Below, piece by piece: positions 34,140 to 45,322 of a stretch of 64,000 nt of DNA (positions within the stretch are counted from its first letter, which is position 1; every line of letters begins with the position of its first letter). Made by a program: the position numbers and the translations under genes. The stretch comes from Aralia elata (lineage: Eukaryota > Streptophyta > Magnoliopsida > Apiales > Araliaceae): NCBI GenBank assembly GCA_034770075.1, contig CM068379.1, forward strand, positions 26,101,506-26,165,505. Direction: 5' to 3'. The notes beneath the pieces were generated by a model. The model searched no databases, had not been told where the DNA came from, and saw nothing but the letters and a program-made list of their open reading frames with translations.

Positions 34140-35734
34140 TGTTGCTCGATTTCGCAATCAATAAAACACGCGCAAGTATACGCGGTCCACAAGTAATATA
34201 AGATAAGTAAAGTGTCGAACCCACGAGGAATTATGTTAAATAATTACCAAATATCAATCGCATGTAAAATCAATCCAATTTAAACAATGACAATATGGTT
34301 TGTGTTTGTTGTTGATTAAAACTAAAATAAAGGAAATTTAGAAAACAAGGTTTTACTAACACGGATAAAGTTCAAGATAAAAAGGTCTAAGATTACAATA
34401 TCCCCCAACTCTTCATTTAAACATCCTACTCTCTCTTGTTTGGTAAATTAGAACATAAGAATTGCTATCCGAGAAATCACAAGTATATATAAGCCTCTCT
34501 CGATGGTCGAATACGTATTTCCTATTGTGGTGCATAAATATATTTCTATTCTATACACAAGAAAGAATCCCATATCAAGAACAATTAATAAGACACATGT
34601 CACGTAAAGTCCCATTAACCATTCTATCAATTACCAACTTTCACAATAGAAATCATTAAGCATGGTTCTCAAATGGATACATGTGGTATTTAGGTATATG
34701 TCTATCCTAAATACAATCAAATTATCAACCCTCAAGAATAATACATAAGACTCACGTCACATAATCTCATACATTATCCATAAAGAATATCTAATTTTCA
34801 CATGAATTCATAACTAGGTCTCAACTTATACTTCCTCTCTCAATTCCATATAAGTTACCAAAGTAATTACGGGCCAAGTAATTAATCCTTAATCAAAGGT
34901 TATAAACTCCAATTCACAAAATGCCTAATTACCATTTAAGAGAGAGCATTCAATTTAAACTACAAGTTGGGTTCCATTGCAATCTTAGAATGAAGAGTTT
35001 AGCTCATATTTAATCTTAATAACATCATAAACTGATTATAGTACATGGTTTGGAATAACAAAGTAAGAATAAAGAACTACAACAAATGAAGATACACCCC
35101 TTTTGTGATGATATTCCCGAATTAGTGAGATGTAGTTCTTCTTGAGTTGCTCTTGTTTCCTATTTCGTGCTCCAAGCCTCTTTGGTTGATGAAATTCTGA
35201 TAATCTTTCCTTTAGCTCCTTTGTTCTTCTTCTTTTCTCTCAACCCTAGCTTTTTCCAAGTGTGTAACCAAGCTTGAATAATCCAATACCAACTCCCTGG
35301 ATGATTTTTCATCTGAATTCCCTCTCTCCTCATTTTCCCGTTCCTGAAATTCCTCCTCTAGTGCGCCACAATAGCAGAACAGACAAAGCCAGCCGCACCA
35401 GAAATCGCGCTCTCGCCCCGGCGAGAAAAACAGCCTGGGGAGCTCGCCCCGGCGAGGGCTCGCCCCGGCGAAGAAATTGGCCTTGGAGGCTCGCCCCGGC
35501 GAGAGCTCGCCCCGGCGAGGAAATCAGCCTGGGGGGCTCGCCGCGGCGAGGTTACATGTCTTGCTGAATTTACCCTTTTGCCCCTGGTCCTGCCAAAAAC
35601 CACCACGATCGTCCACAACTGTTCCCTGCACAACAAAAGCATAAAAGGAGTAAATAGATACTAAAAACACCTAAGGATAGCAAAGAATTGAGTTCAAAGG
35701 ATAACTAATTCGTAGGTATAAAACCCACTCATCA
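34140..35734 (-). repeat. 5' LTR of J (1595 bp), with GC modules at 35408-35552
   Basis: Near-identical partner of 23404-24982. The only length difference is one extra AGCTCGCCCCGGCGAG unit (about 35497-35520). This gives a clean example of single-module gain or loss between two LTRs that were identical when the element inserted. Confidence 0.94.
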
Positions 35735-35739
35735 ACTAT
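35735..35739. repeat. TSD of J (ACTAT), right copy
   Basis: Matches 23399-23403. Joining 23403 to 35740 restores the sequence at 44366-44376 of the other B2 LTR exactly. Confidence 0.95.
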
Positions 35740-37926
35740 ATGGACCTTACTTCTCGTACTCAAGGGGATCAGCCCTTTGTACCATGTATGTGCACAACAT
35801 CTTAACGCTAACGCGTAAATAAAATCCCATAAATAAGGGTTGTTCATCTCAGTTTGACATCGGAGTCCGCACCAAAAGAAGTTTGGTTTGGATTTACTTC
35901 AAAAACGTTTCTAGAATTTAGAACGCTCATCAACTATAGACTAGTCGAATCAATAAGGGTTCGCTAGTCAATCAAGGTTCAAAAGGTATAATTCGAGAAT
36001 CAAAACTAAATCTCACAAGAGGTACAATTGAATAAGTTCTATATAACTGAAGCATTACAAAGAGGAAATTAAAACGTCTCATTGAATCCATGAAATTGAA
36101 TGGAATAGAAACAATGACTTGCTCAAGAAGTAATAGCATTATGAAACTTGTTTTCTATGATAATGAAATTTAGAAACTTACGTAAACGTAAAAGTAAGGA
36201 TAAGATACTTGCCTCGTGCGTAGACTATAAATTTAAGACTCACGTTTCTCTAATCAACCTATACATTCCGTTTATAAAACAGTAACAATAATTAGTTACA
36301 GTATTATAAACACTTCAGAACTCATTCTCATCCAAAATTTCTATTTTAATAGCTCAGTTGACATTGAACAATCCATGGGTTTATGCTTACCACCCATTAC
36401 AGTATTTTAGCATTCATTTTATACCTTAGCCTAAGCTTTAGGTATATCTACGATATCATAACATGATCTTAAAGAAAGAAGAAAATTTTTACTCTCGTCT
36501 TTTTACTCTCTTTTTTTTTGTGTTCCTGCTGGGGCGAGAAAATCCTTCACAAAAATCTCGTCGGGGCGAGGAATTGCTTCACAAAATTCTTGCCGGGGCG
36601 AGGAATTGCTTCACAGAATTCTCGCCGGGGCGAGCTCCCCGCCAAGGCGAGGGATCCCTTTGCAAAATTCTCGCCGGGGCAAGAATTACGAATTCCAGTT
36701 TCTGCAGTTCGCGAAGAATGCAGAAACAGACCAAAATTTCCCAATCTTGTTATTCTTATGTCAAATTAAACATACCCAATTATCATGTATGGTATGAAAT
36801 CAAAACCCATTCCATAAATAATGATTTTAGCATCACAGATAACCTAAACAACCCAAATAAAGGCTAAAATTTAACTGTTCATACTTTATTGCCAAGTTTT
36901 GATACAGTTAACAAAATTAATCACTGTACATTCGTTTGTTAACCAAATCTATCCGTTTAATTATCATTCTTTTCGTTTTTACATGCATAAACATAATTAG
37001 TAGTCAATTTAACCAATTAACATGTAAATCAAGTACCAATTTCGTACATTTAAACCATATTCATAAGTAACTACTCTGTAATTTCAGAACTTGTAATTAA
37101 AGCATGAGTTCATGGATTTAATTACTCTAAATCATATATAAACCATACAAAACACATCAAAGCATACTTACAATCATCTAATATCAATTTATTGAAAATT
37201 TAGCCATACAAATTGACTTTACAGAGAACTTAGAACCATACGTTCATGGAGAATTTAAAGAAGAACATAATCACAGACTTTAATTAAGGAATTACCTTGA
37301 TAAGAAGTTAGATTATGCAATAAGGTGAGTAGATTTTCTTCTTCAATTCTCTCAAACTCTCTCTTTTTCTCTCTGACTTGCCAGGAACTGATGATAGGAA
37401 TAAACTGATAGATCATTATACGCATTAATAAACTGATAGATCATGGTGTCAGTTAATAACTGGCACCAACTCCCATCAAGGCCTCGTTTGGCTAATCATT
37501 CATTCTTCCTTTCTAATTTATTTTAATAAATAGCTTATTACATAGTTTCATGTCACACTTTAATCAACTAAATAATCTTAATAAAATCAAATATATAAAA
37601 TAGAATAATTCTATATTAAATCACATAGTCATATAAATAAAATTCTCATTTTTTAATAATGACCATTTACTAAATCTCTAATTAATAATTAAATTAAATT
37701 AGAAATTACATTATACTTATTTAAATAATGTATTTAATCAAATAAATTCAATTAAACACATACTTTAAATATAAAAAAATCTTCACGTCAATTTAACTAA
37801 TGTAACATATGTAATTAAATTAATCTACCACAAATTCATTAATTAATCAATTAATTCAACAATCAAAAATATTTATTTAATTCAATAAATATTTAAAATA
37901 AGTTACAAAAATTCTCGTTTGTCACA
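35740..37926 (-). repeat. 3' LTR of B2, proximal part
   Basis: Continues the LTR after J. It starts on the minus strand at 37926 with TGTGACAAACGAG and contains the GC module array (36527-36692), the GTTCGCGAAGAA motif and the GC donor-like site near 36208. Nearly identical to 44372-46568. Confidence 0.92.
36527..36692. repeat. GC palindromic modules in the B2 3' LTR
   Basis: Five CTCGCCGGGGCGAG variants at roughly 30-35-bp spacing, with repeated GAATTGCTTCACA spacers. The ORFs on both strands here follow the modules and are not genes. The same array lies at 45160-45322 with a longer poly(T) run before it. Confidence 0.86.
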
Positions 37927-38030
37927 TCTTTCCCCCCTTAAAAAGGATTATGTCCCCAGAATCACGACTCAATTAACTCCTCCCGTCACATTCTCCCCCC
38001 TTACAAAGATTCTGTCCCCAGAATCGCTAC
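37927..38030 (-). promoter_or_regulatory. Duplicated polypurine tract of B2
   Basis: On the minus strand, GATTCTGGGGACAGAATC...AAGGGGGGAGAATGTGACGGG is followed by GATTCTGGGGACATAATCC...AAGGGGGGAAAGA, then the LTR start TGTGACAAACGAG. The second tract is the one used by B2, because its 5' LTR also starts TGTGACAAACGAG at 46568 next to the TSD. The first is a decoy or an older tract. Confidence 0.8.
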
Positions 38031-38037
38031 ACAAGGA

Positions 38038-41000
38038 TTAAGCAAATAACTGAGGATAATTTCTCATCATTTGATCTTCGAGTTCCCACGTAGCCTCTTC
38101 AGCGTTGTGGTTCCTCCAGATCACCTTAACAGAAGGTATAATTTTATTTCTTAGCACTTGCTCTTTCCTGTCAACTATTTGAACAGGCTCTTCTTCGTAA
38201 GACAAATCTTTCTCAACTTGTAGGGGTTCATATTCTATAACATGCTTGTAGTCGGGTTTGTATGGTCGTAACACCGAGACATGAAAGATATTGTGGATGT
38301 GTTCCAGTGCTGGGGGTAAAGCTACCTCATATGCGACCTCACCAATTCTTCTCAATACTTCAAAGGGTCCAATAAACCTCGGGCTCAGTTTTCCCTTTTT
38401 ATCAAAACGAATCTTCCCTTTCCAGGGAGATACTTTCAAGAAAACATAGCTACCAGAGTCAAACTCTCGATTCTTAGGATGTTGATCGGCGTACTTCTTC
38501 TGTCTATCCTGAGCTGCTATTAATCTTGCCCTAATCACTTTAACCATTTCTGCGGTCTGTTGTACCAGTTCTGGTCCGAGCAATTGACGTTCGCCAACTT
38601 CATCCCAGCATAATGGAGTTCTGCACTTTCTGCGTACAACGCTTCGTAAGGCGGCATGCCAATACTTGCGTGGTAACTGTTGTTATAATCAAATTCCACC
38701 AACGGTAAATGATCGTCCCAATTTCCTTTGAAGTCCATAATGCAAGCTTGTAACATATCCTTCAATGTTTGAATCGTTCTTTCGCTCTGTCCGTCGGTCT
38801 GTGGATGATATGCCGTACTCATACGTAACTGTGTCCCCATGCATTCCTGTAGTCGTTTCCAGAAGTTCGATGTGAAGCGCGGATCCCTATCTGAGACAAT
38901 AGATATTGGAACACCGTGCCTCGATATAATCTCTTTGACATACAACTTCGCCAACTGATCTAGGTTGAATCTAATCTTGATCGGTAGAAAATGTGCTGAT
39001 TTCGTCAGTCGATCTACGATAACCCATACTGCGTCGAAACCTTTCTGAGTCGTCGGGAGACCTACTACGAAATCCATGGTGATGTGCTCCCATTTCCATT
39101 CTGGGATTTCTAACGGTTGTAATAGCCCACTTGGCCTCTGATGTTCTACTTTAACTTTCTGACATGTCAAACACTTGGCTACACAATCGGCAACGTCTTT
39201 CTTCATATTCGGCCACCAGAAATGTTGTCGGAGATCTTGATACACCTTCGTACTTCCCGGATGAATCGAATATCTAGAATTATGAGCCTCGCTCAAAATT
39301 TCGTCCTTAATCTCTTGTACTGGCGGAACCCAAATTCTTCCCTCAAATCTTAATACTCCCTCGTTATCCATTTTGAATTTCACTTCATCACTTTCAGATA
39401 TTCTTTTCCTGATTTTATCACATTCTTCGTCCTGATTTTGTGTCTCCTTAATCTTTTCCACCAAAGTTGAACCGATTCTCAACTGAAATAATTTTTCGTC
39501 ACACTCTTTCGAAAATTTCACTTCCAATTCTAGTTTCGCCATTGCTGTAATTAGCTCCTCTTGAGCGGTAATCATAGACAATTTCTCCCGTCCCTTTCTA
39601 CTTAAGGTGTCAGCCACCACATTCGCTTTACCCGAATGGTATAAAATCTCGCAGTCGTAATCCTTTATTAATTCCAACCATCTCCTCTGTCGCATGTTCA
39701 GATCCTTCTGTATAAAAATATATTTCAGACTTTTGTGGTCTGTATATATTTCACACTTCTCCCCGTAAAGATAGTGCCTCCATATCTTTAAAGCAAACAC
39801 CACCGCGGCCAACTCCAAATCATGGGTAGGATACCCCTTCTCATAGTCCTTTAATTGTCGTGACGCATACGCAATGACCTTACCGTTCTGCATAAGCACA
39901 CAGCCTAGTCCTTTATGCGACGCATCACTGTACACCACAAAATTTCCTGTGCTATCCGGTAGGGACAACACAGGCGCCGTACTCAACCTCTTCTTTAATT
40001 CTTGAAAACTTTCCTCACACTTCTCCGTCCAAACGAACTTCACCGTCTTTCTAGTCAAATTCGTTAACGGAGACGCGATTTTGGAAAAATCCTGAATGAA
40101 TCTCCTGTAGTAACCCGCCAATCCGAGGAAACTCCTTACTTCCGATGGCGTTTTCGGCTGATCCCAGTTAAGCACCGCTTCAACCTTTGACGGATCCACC
40201 GAAATCCCATCCTTATCAATCACATGTCCAAGAAATTGCACTCGCTCTATTCAGAATTCACACTTTGAAAATTTAGCGTACAACTTCTCTCTTCTTAATG
40301 TTTCCAATGTCAACTTCAAATGTTCTGCATGCTCTTCCTTGGTTTTGGAATAGATTAGAATATCGTCAATGAATACTACTACGAACTTGTCCAAAAACGG
40401 CTTAAACACCCTGTTCATTAGGTCCATAAATGCTGCAGGAGCATTTGTTAGACCAAATGACATCACCAGAAACTCGTAATGACCATAACGAGTTCTGAAC
40501 GCTGTCTTCGGTACATCTTCCTTCCTCACCTTCAGCTGATGATACCCACTCCTCAAATCTATCTTCGAGAAATATCTAGCTCCTTTCAACTGATCAAACA
40601 AGTCGTCGATTCTTGGCAACGGGTATTTATTTTTAATCATGACCTTGTTCAACTCCCTGTAATCAATGCAAAGTCGCATCGATCCGTCCTTCTTTTTAAC
40701 AAACAATACTGGCGCTCCCCACGGCGATACGCTCGGCTGAATATATTTCTTATCTAAAAGTTCTTGTAACTGTACCATCAATTCTTTCGTCTCTACTGGG
40801 GCCATACGGTACGGAGCTTTCGATATCGGGGCAGTTCCTGGCGCCAAATCGATTACAAACTCAACTTCCCTATCTGGCGGAAGTCCTGGCAAATCGTCTG
40901 GAAAGACGTCTACAAAGTCCCTTACGACAGGTATCTCTTCTAATTTCGGACTCTCTTTTCGAGTATCAACTATGTAGGCTAAGTATCCCACACAGCCTTG

Positions 41001-41460
41001 TCTTAACAACTTCCTGGCCTGCATCATCGTCAGACAACTCGCTTGTCTAGGCGATTTGCTGCCGTAAAATACTACCTTTGATGGAGTCACAAGGTTAATA
41101 CGTTTCTTCTGGCAATCAATTATCGCTCCATAATTGAATAGCCAATCCATACCAAAAATAACGTCAAATTCCCCAAGTTTGATTGGGATCAAATCTACTG
41201 TTATCATGTTTCCCTTAATGTTCACTCTACAGTTCTTGTGTACGTACCTAACAGGAATTACCTCCCTATTCGCAATTTCTATGTTCAAAGGGTAGTCTAA
41301 TTCTTCCTTAGGCAAATCTAAGTTCTTAGCAAAGTCATCGGATATAAATGAACAAGTAGCACCCGAATCAAACAATACATAAGCATCTATATTATTGATC
41401 GGAATGATACCTGACACCACATCGCGAGACTGCACGGCATCTTGCATGGTCATGTTGAAA
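38038..41460 (-). pseudogene. B2 pol: protease to chromodomain-like end, nearly intact
   Basis: Protease begins near 41455 (DAVQSRDVVSG; DSGATCSF near 41365). Reverse transcriptase has FIDD near 40365. A stop interrupts at 40251 in the CEF-W-IERVQF stretch, a Trp codon changed to TGA, where element A also has a stop. RNase H has VYSDASHKGLGC. Integrase has the H2C2 region (AKCLTCQKVKVEHQRP), DFVVGLP, ISIVSDRDPRFTSNF and YHPQTDGQSE. A one-base deletion near 38630 shifts the frame, and the last part is read at 38583-38038 with VIWRNHNAEEATWE (chromodomain-like). With only two or three lesions this was recently functional. Confidence 0.92.
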
Positions 41461-42545
41461 GTTCTGGCGGTGGGTCGGTTTGTTGGTGTTGATCCGGTTA
41501 TGGTTAATGTACTGCCACCATTGTTCCCCTTATTCCCTCCTACTCCTCCTGCTGCCTTTTTGGGACAATCTCTAGCTAAATAATCTTTTGATCCGCATGT
41601 GAAACAAGCACCCTTCTTTGGATTCGGACAATTCGGCGCTATGTGGCCCTCCTGATTGCAATTGTAGCACACCCTTTTCCCCTTCAGGCATACACCTGCA
41701 TGATTCTTACCACAACTTGCACAAGCCTCAATTTTCTTCTTCTGGTTACTCTGCTAACTTCCAGTAGAACTACCATCGTTCCATTTTCGTTTCTGGTTTC
41801 CTCCTCCATTACTACCACTCGACCTATTCTCAGTCTCATTCTTTTTCTTTTTCTGTTCCTGGTTGTATCTGGTCATCGCTTCACTTCCTCCCTCAGCTAT
41901 TATCGCTTTCTCTAACACCGCCGCAAATGTGTTGAGTTGAAACATAGAAACCTTACTGTAAAGCCAAGGCTTCAATCCTTGCTCAAACCGTCTAGCCTTC
42001 CTCTCATCCGTGTTAACCTGGTATGGTGCAAACCTCGCTAATTCGTTGAATTTTGCCGAATATTCTGGCACTGTCATCGTTCCTTGTTTAAGTTCGAGAA
42101 ACTGAACCTCCATCTGATTCTGTGAACTAGCCGGAAAATACATCTCGAAGAACATTTCCTTAAATCGATCCCACGGTATGACACCCTCTCCTGCTCTCGT
42201 CTTATTGGCTTGCCACCAGTAACTAGCTTCCGACTTTAACATGAAAGTCGCAAAGGCAGTCTTCTGGTCGTTCCCAACCCTAGCGACATCGAAAACTTTC
42301 TCCATTTCCATTACCCAGGTTTGGGCTTCTATCGGATTCATCGCTCCTTTAAACTCAGGGGGACCAACGGCCTTAAAGTCCTTAAAGGTCGTAGCGTGAG
42401 CTTGCGGTTGATTGGCAAAAGCTCCAGTCAAAAGATTCACTAGTTGCTGAACTGGGTTAACATCGGGTGGATTATTGTTATTGTTGTTAGTGGACCCCTC
42501 AGAGGGTGGTTGTTGATGGGGTCGTCCAGCTCTTCTTGGCGGCAT
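41461..42545 (-). pseudogene. B2 gag: capsid and nucleocapsid, one stop
   Basis: The start at 42545 (MPPRRAGRPHQQ) follows the family pattern. The capsid has FKDFKAVGPPEFKG, EASYWWQANKTRAG, EQGLKPWLYSKV and AVLEKAIIAEGG. A stop at 41754-41756 falls in the Gly/Ser linker. After it the same frame continues into the nucleocapsid with an atypical C-x2-C-x3-H-x3-C motif and the CCHC knuckles CYNCNQEGHIAPNC and CFTCGSKDYLARDC; in the second, Tyr replaces the usual His. The gag frame runs on into protease without a separate start. Confidence 0.9.
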
Positions 42546-42839
42546 AATTCTGTTCAAGAATATGCGCTTATTAGGTCATCACTCAATTTCTTAAGTGTTC
42601 AATATTTAACTAAAACAATTCAGGTTAACATTTAACACATAACATCTTCAAATAAAGCTGATATTTCATTCATTCAATAAGTCTTAAACATCAGAAGATA
42701 GCACCACTGCTATTTACATCAACTATCCCAAGATCAAACAATCTTTAGGATTAAATAGTCATATTCCATTGTGTATAATCACGCCGGAATTTACATCATT
42801 AACTACCATAAATAATTACACATAACTCAAAAACTTCTC
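42546..42839. other. Spacer between the extra ORF and gag in B2
   Basis: No coding signal. It holds long stretches identical or nearly so to the B1 spacer. It includes GTTCAAGAATATGCGCTTATT just upstream of gag (read on the plus strand), shared by both elements. Confidence 0.6.
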
Positions 42840-43594
42840 CTATCGTGGCCTACTAAGGCGTCGAACTGCCTGTCTACGTTCTTCCTCCATGATACGGCAC
42901 ATCGTCCTGCGATCCAACATGTACCATGGTAATTCCTCGAACTGAATCGGATAATGGAGAACTCGATCCTGGGCCCTATCAATCGTTGTCTGAAATGTGT
43001 AGTCCGTCTCCTCAATCTTAGTCCGCTTTGCCCGTTCACCTTCTTCGGAAATCTCTGCACGTCGAGCGTTACGCATCCAAGCATCCTCTGCTCTAGCACA
43101 TTCTGCAGACTCCTCACTCAAATCATCCTTTAACTTCTGAATTTCAAGTTTCATCCTTTCATTCTCAGCTAGAAAGTCTTCTTTTTGACTCTCTGACTGA
43201 ACTAACTTCCATTCTACATCTCCAAGACGTATATCCAGGTCCTCAATTTCCTCATCCTTTTGCTCTAGAACAGCCTATGCTCAGCCACCTGTCCCTCTAA
43301 CTCCTCCACTTGATCCTGCAACTCTATGTTGCGATCATACACCTGCTCAAACATCTGAAAACCTAAGGAAGATAGTGGTATCTCCTCAGGGTCTTCTCCC
43401 TCCACCTCAACCTCTTCAGGATCCTCCTCGGGATCTGACTTAGGCTCATGCTCCTGACCCTCAACCGTGATCAATGGAGATGGCTCTCTATGTACCAACT
43501 GCTCCCTGATAATATGAATATCACGGGGCTCCTCCTCTCCAGCCACTCGGGGCACAATCTCCCTAGGCTGACTGGATCCTCTAATATCTGACAT
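42840..43594 (-). CDS. B2 extra ORF upstream of gag, one frameshift
   Basis: An ATG at 43594 (MSDIRGSSQPREIVPRVAGE), about 230 bp after the LTR. The layout is a short polar N-terminus with EEPRDIHIIREQL, an acidic run (PEEDPEEVEVEGEDPEE), a Glu/Lys-rich heptad-like coiled coil (about residues 85-170), then a conserved end with RVLHYPIQFEELPWYMLDR and RIMEEERRQAVRRL. One base near 43277 shifts the frame; both sides remain open for their full length, so about 250 codons are recognisable. It is collinear with the upstream ORFs of B1 and A. I know no named domain for it. A structural or RNA-binding accessory role is possible but unproven. Confidence 0.7.
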
Positions 43595-43810
43595 CTTGAC
43601 AACAAAGTTTAAATTTTAATTAATACTCGGTACTAATCGCGGCACATAGGTTGTTAACACATAAGTACATAACACATAAAGTCTTTTATTATCTTTAATG
43701 AATTCCTTAATTCATTCCTTAGAACTTGATGAGAGTTTATCACCACTATATTTTCTGACTCTAAAAAGGCTACTACCCTAAGGTTTCCCCACCTAAGGTT
43801 CATAACCTAC

Positions 43811-43826
43811 AGCTCTGATACCAACC
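43811..43826 (-). promoter_or_regulatory. Primer-binding site of B2
   Basis: Minus strand GGTTGGTATCAGAGCT adjoins the LTR end. TGGTATCAGAGC is the perfect initiator tRNA-Met type site used by many plant retrotransposons. Confidence 0.93.
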
Positions 43827-44079
43827 TGTGACACCCCCAAATCTGAGTATTACGTTTCCTCAGGATTTGGTGTTCACTATCCATATACATCACATTACAT
43901 CTAACTACCCATTCATTCATAATGGAAATACTATTAATGGAAATAGAAATCTCCCATTAAGGGTTACAACATCATTCATAAATAAATCCCAGGTCATCTA
44001 ACCTTAACATAACATCAGTGCGGAAACATAAATTAAGTCTATTACATAACATCATTAAAATAAGTACAACAAGTCTTCA

Positions 44080-44141
44080 TCACTTGTTTGCTTTTCCTTT
44101 ACCCTTACTAGTAGATGGCTCGTCAGTTCTTTTAACCTTAG
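44080..44141 (-). other. Candidate terminal exon inside the B2 LTR (K/G-rich tail)
   Basis: After the acceptor-like TAACATTGCAG on the minus strand, the phase that reads to the TGA at 44080-44082 encodes KVKRTDEPSTSKGKGKANK. The same phase after the homologous AG in G, A and H gives related tails ending SKGKGKANK, SGKDKGKGKAKE and SGKNKGKEKMK. A GC-AG donor (CACGAG|GCAAGT) lies upstream at 44842/44843. There is no proof of splicing or translation. Confidence 0.4.
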
Positions 44142-45159
44142 CTGCAATGTTATTATGCAAGGGTGAGCAATGATTGCCCAGCAAGTATAACAACAACAGC
44201 AATAATAACATGCGAAATAATTAATGGATATTGAATAATCGAAGATTTAGCTTTTGAGTCAAGAATGTAAGACAAGATTCAAAAGACCGTCTGAGGGTCT
44301 TAAGACCACGAACTATGTCCCAGGTTATAAAGTATTTCTACTTTAAACCTTTAACAATCATAAGACTATATGGACCTTACTTCTCGTACTCAAGGGGATC
44401 AGCCCTTTGTACCATGTATGTGCACAACATCTTAACGCTAACGCGTAAATAAAATCCCATAAATAAGGGTTGTTCATCTCAGTTTGACATCGGAGTCCGC
44501 ACCAAAAGAAGCTTGGTTTGGATTTACTTCAAAAACGTTTCTAGAATTTAGAACGCTCATCAACTATAGACTAGTCGAATCAATAAGGGTTCGCTAGTCA
44601 ATCAAGGTTCAAAAGGTATAATTCGAGAATCAAAACTAAATCTCACAAGAGGTACAATTGAATAAGTTCTATATAACTGAAGCATTACAAAGAGGAAATT
44701 AAAACGTCTCATTGAATCCATGAAATTGAATGGAATAGAAACAATGACTTGCTCAAGAAGTAATAGCATTATGAAACTTGTTTTCTATGATAATGAAATT
44801 TAGAAACTTGCGTAAACGTAAACGTAAGGATAAGATACTTGCCTCGTGCGTAGACTATAAATTTAAGACTCACGTTTCTCTAATCAACCTATACATTCCG
44901 TTTATAAAACAGTAACAATAATTAGTTACAGTATTATAAACACTTCAGAACTCATTCTCATCCAAAATTTCTATTTTAATAGCTCAGTTGACATTGAACA
45001 ATCCATGGGTTTATGCTTACCACCCATTACAGTATTTTAGCATTCATTTTATACCTTAGCCTAAGCTTTAGGTATATCTACGATATCATAACATGATCTT
45101 AAAGAAAGAAGAAAATTTTTACTCTCGTCTTTTTACTCTTTTTTTTTTTTTTTTTTGTT

Positions 45160-45322
45160 CCTGCCGGGGCGAGAAAATCCTTCACAAAAATCTCGCCGGG
45201 GCAAGGAATTGCTTCACAAAATTCTCGCCGGGGCGAGGAATTGTTCACAGAATTCTCGCCGGGGCGAGCTCCCCGCCAGGGCGAGGGATCCCTTTGCAAA
45301 ATTCTTGCCAGGGCGAGAATTA
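45160..45322. repeat. GC palindromic modules in the B2 5' LTR
   Basis: The same five-module array as 36527-36692, with several single-base differences inside the modules (for example CTCGTCGGGG against CTCGCCGGGG). This shows that the modules mutate at CpG-rich sites. Confidence 0.86.

Larger units (their letters stand above)
23404..35734 (-). mobile_element. Element J: full-length Athila-type retrotransposon with TSD
   Basis: 12,331 bp flanked by ACTAT at 23399-23403 and 35735-35739. On the minus strand: 5' LTR 35734-34140, primer-binding site 34133-34116, gag-protease-RT ORF 34017-30622, RNase H-integrase 30590-28650, a GC-module spacer, an env-position ORF 27428-26250, a long 3' untranslated part, a polypurine tract and the 3' LTR 24982-23404. 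I count only about six substitutions between the LTRs by eye, plus one 16-bp module difference, so J is the youngest insertion here. One frameshift separates the two pol ORFs. Confidence 0.95.
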
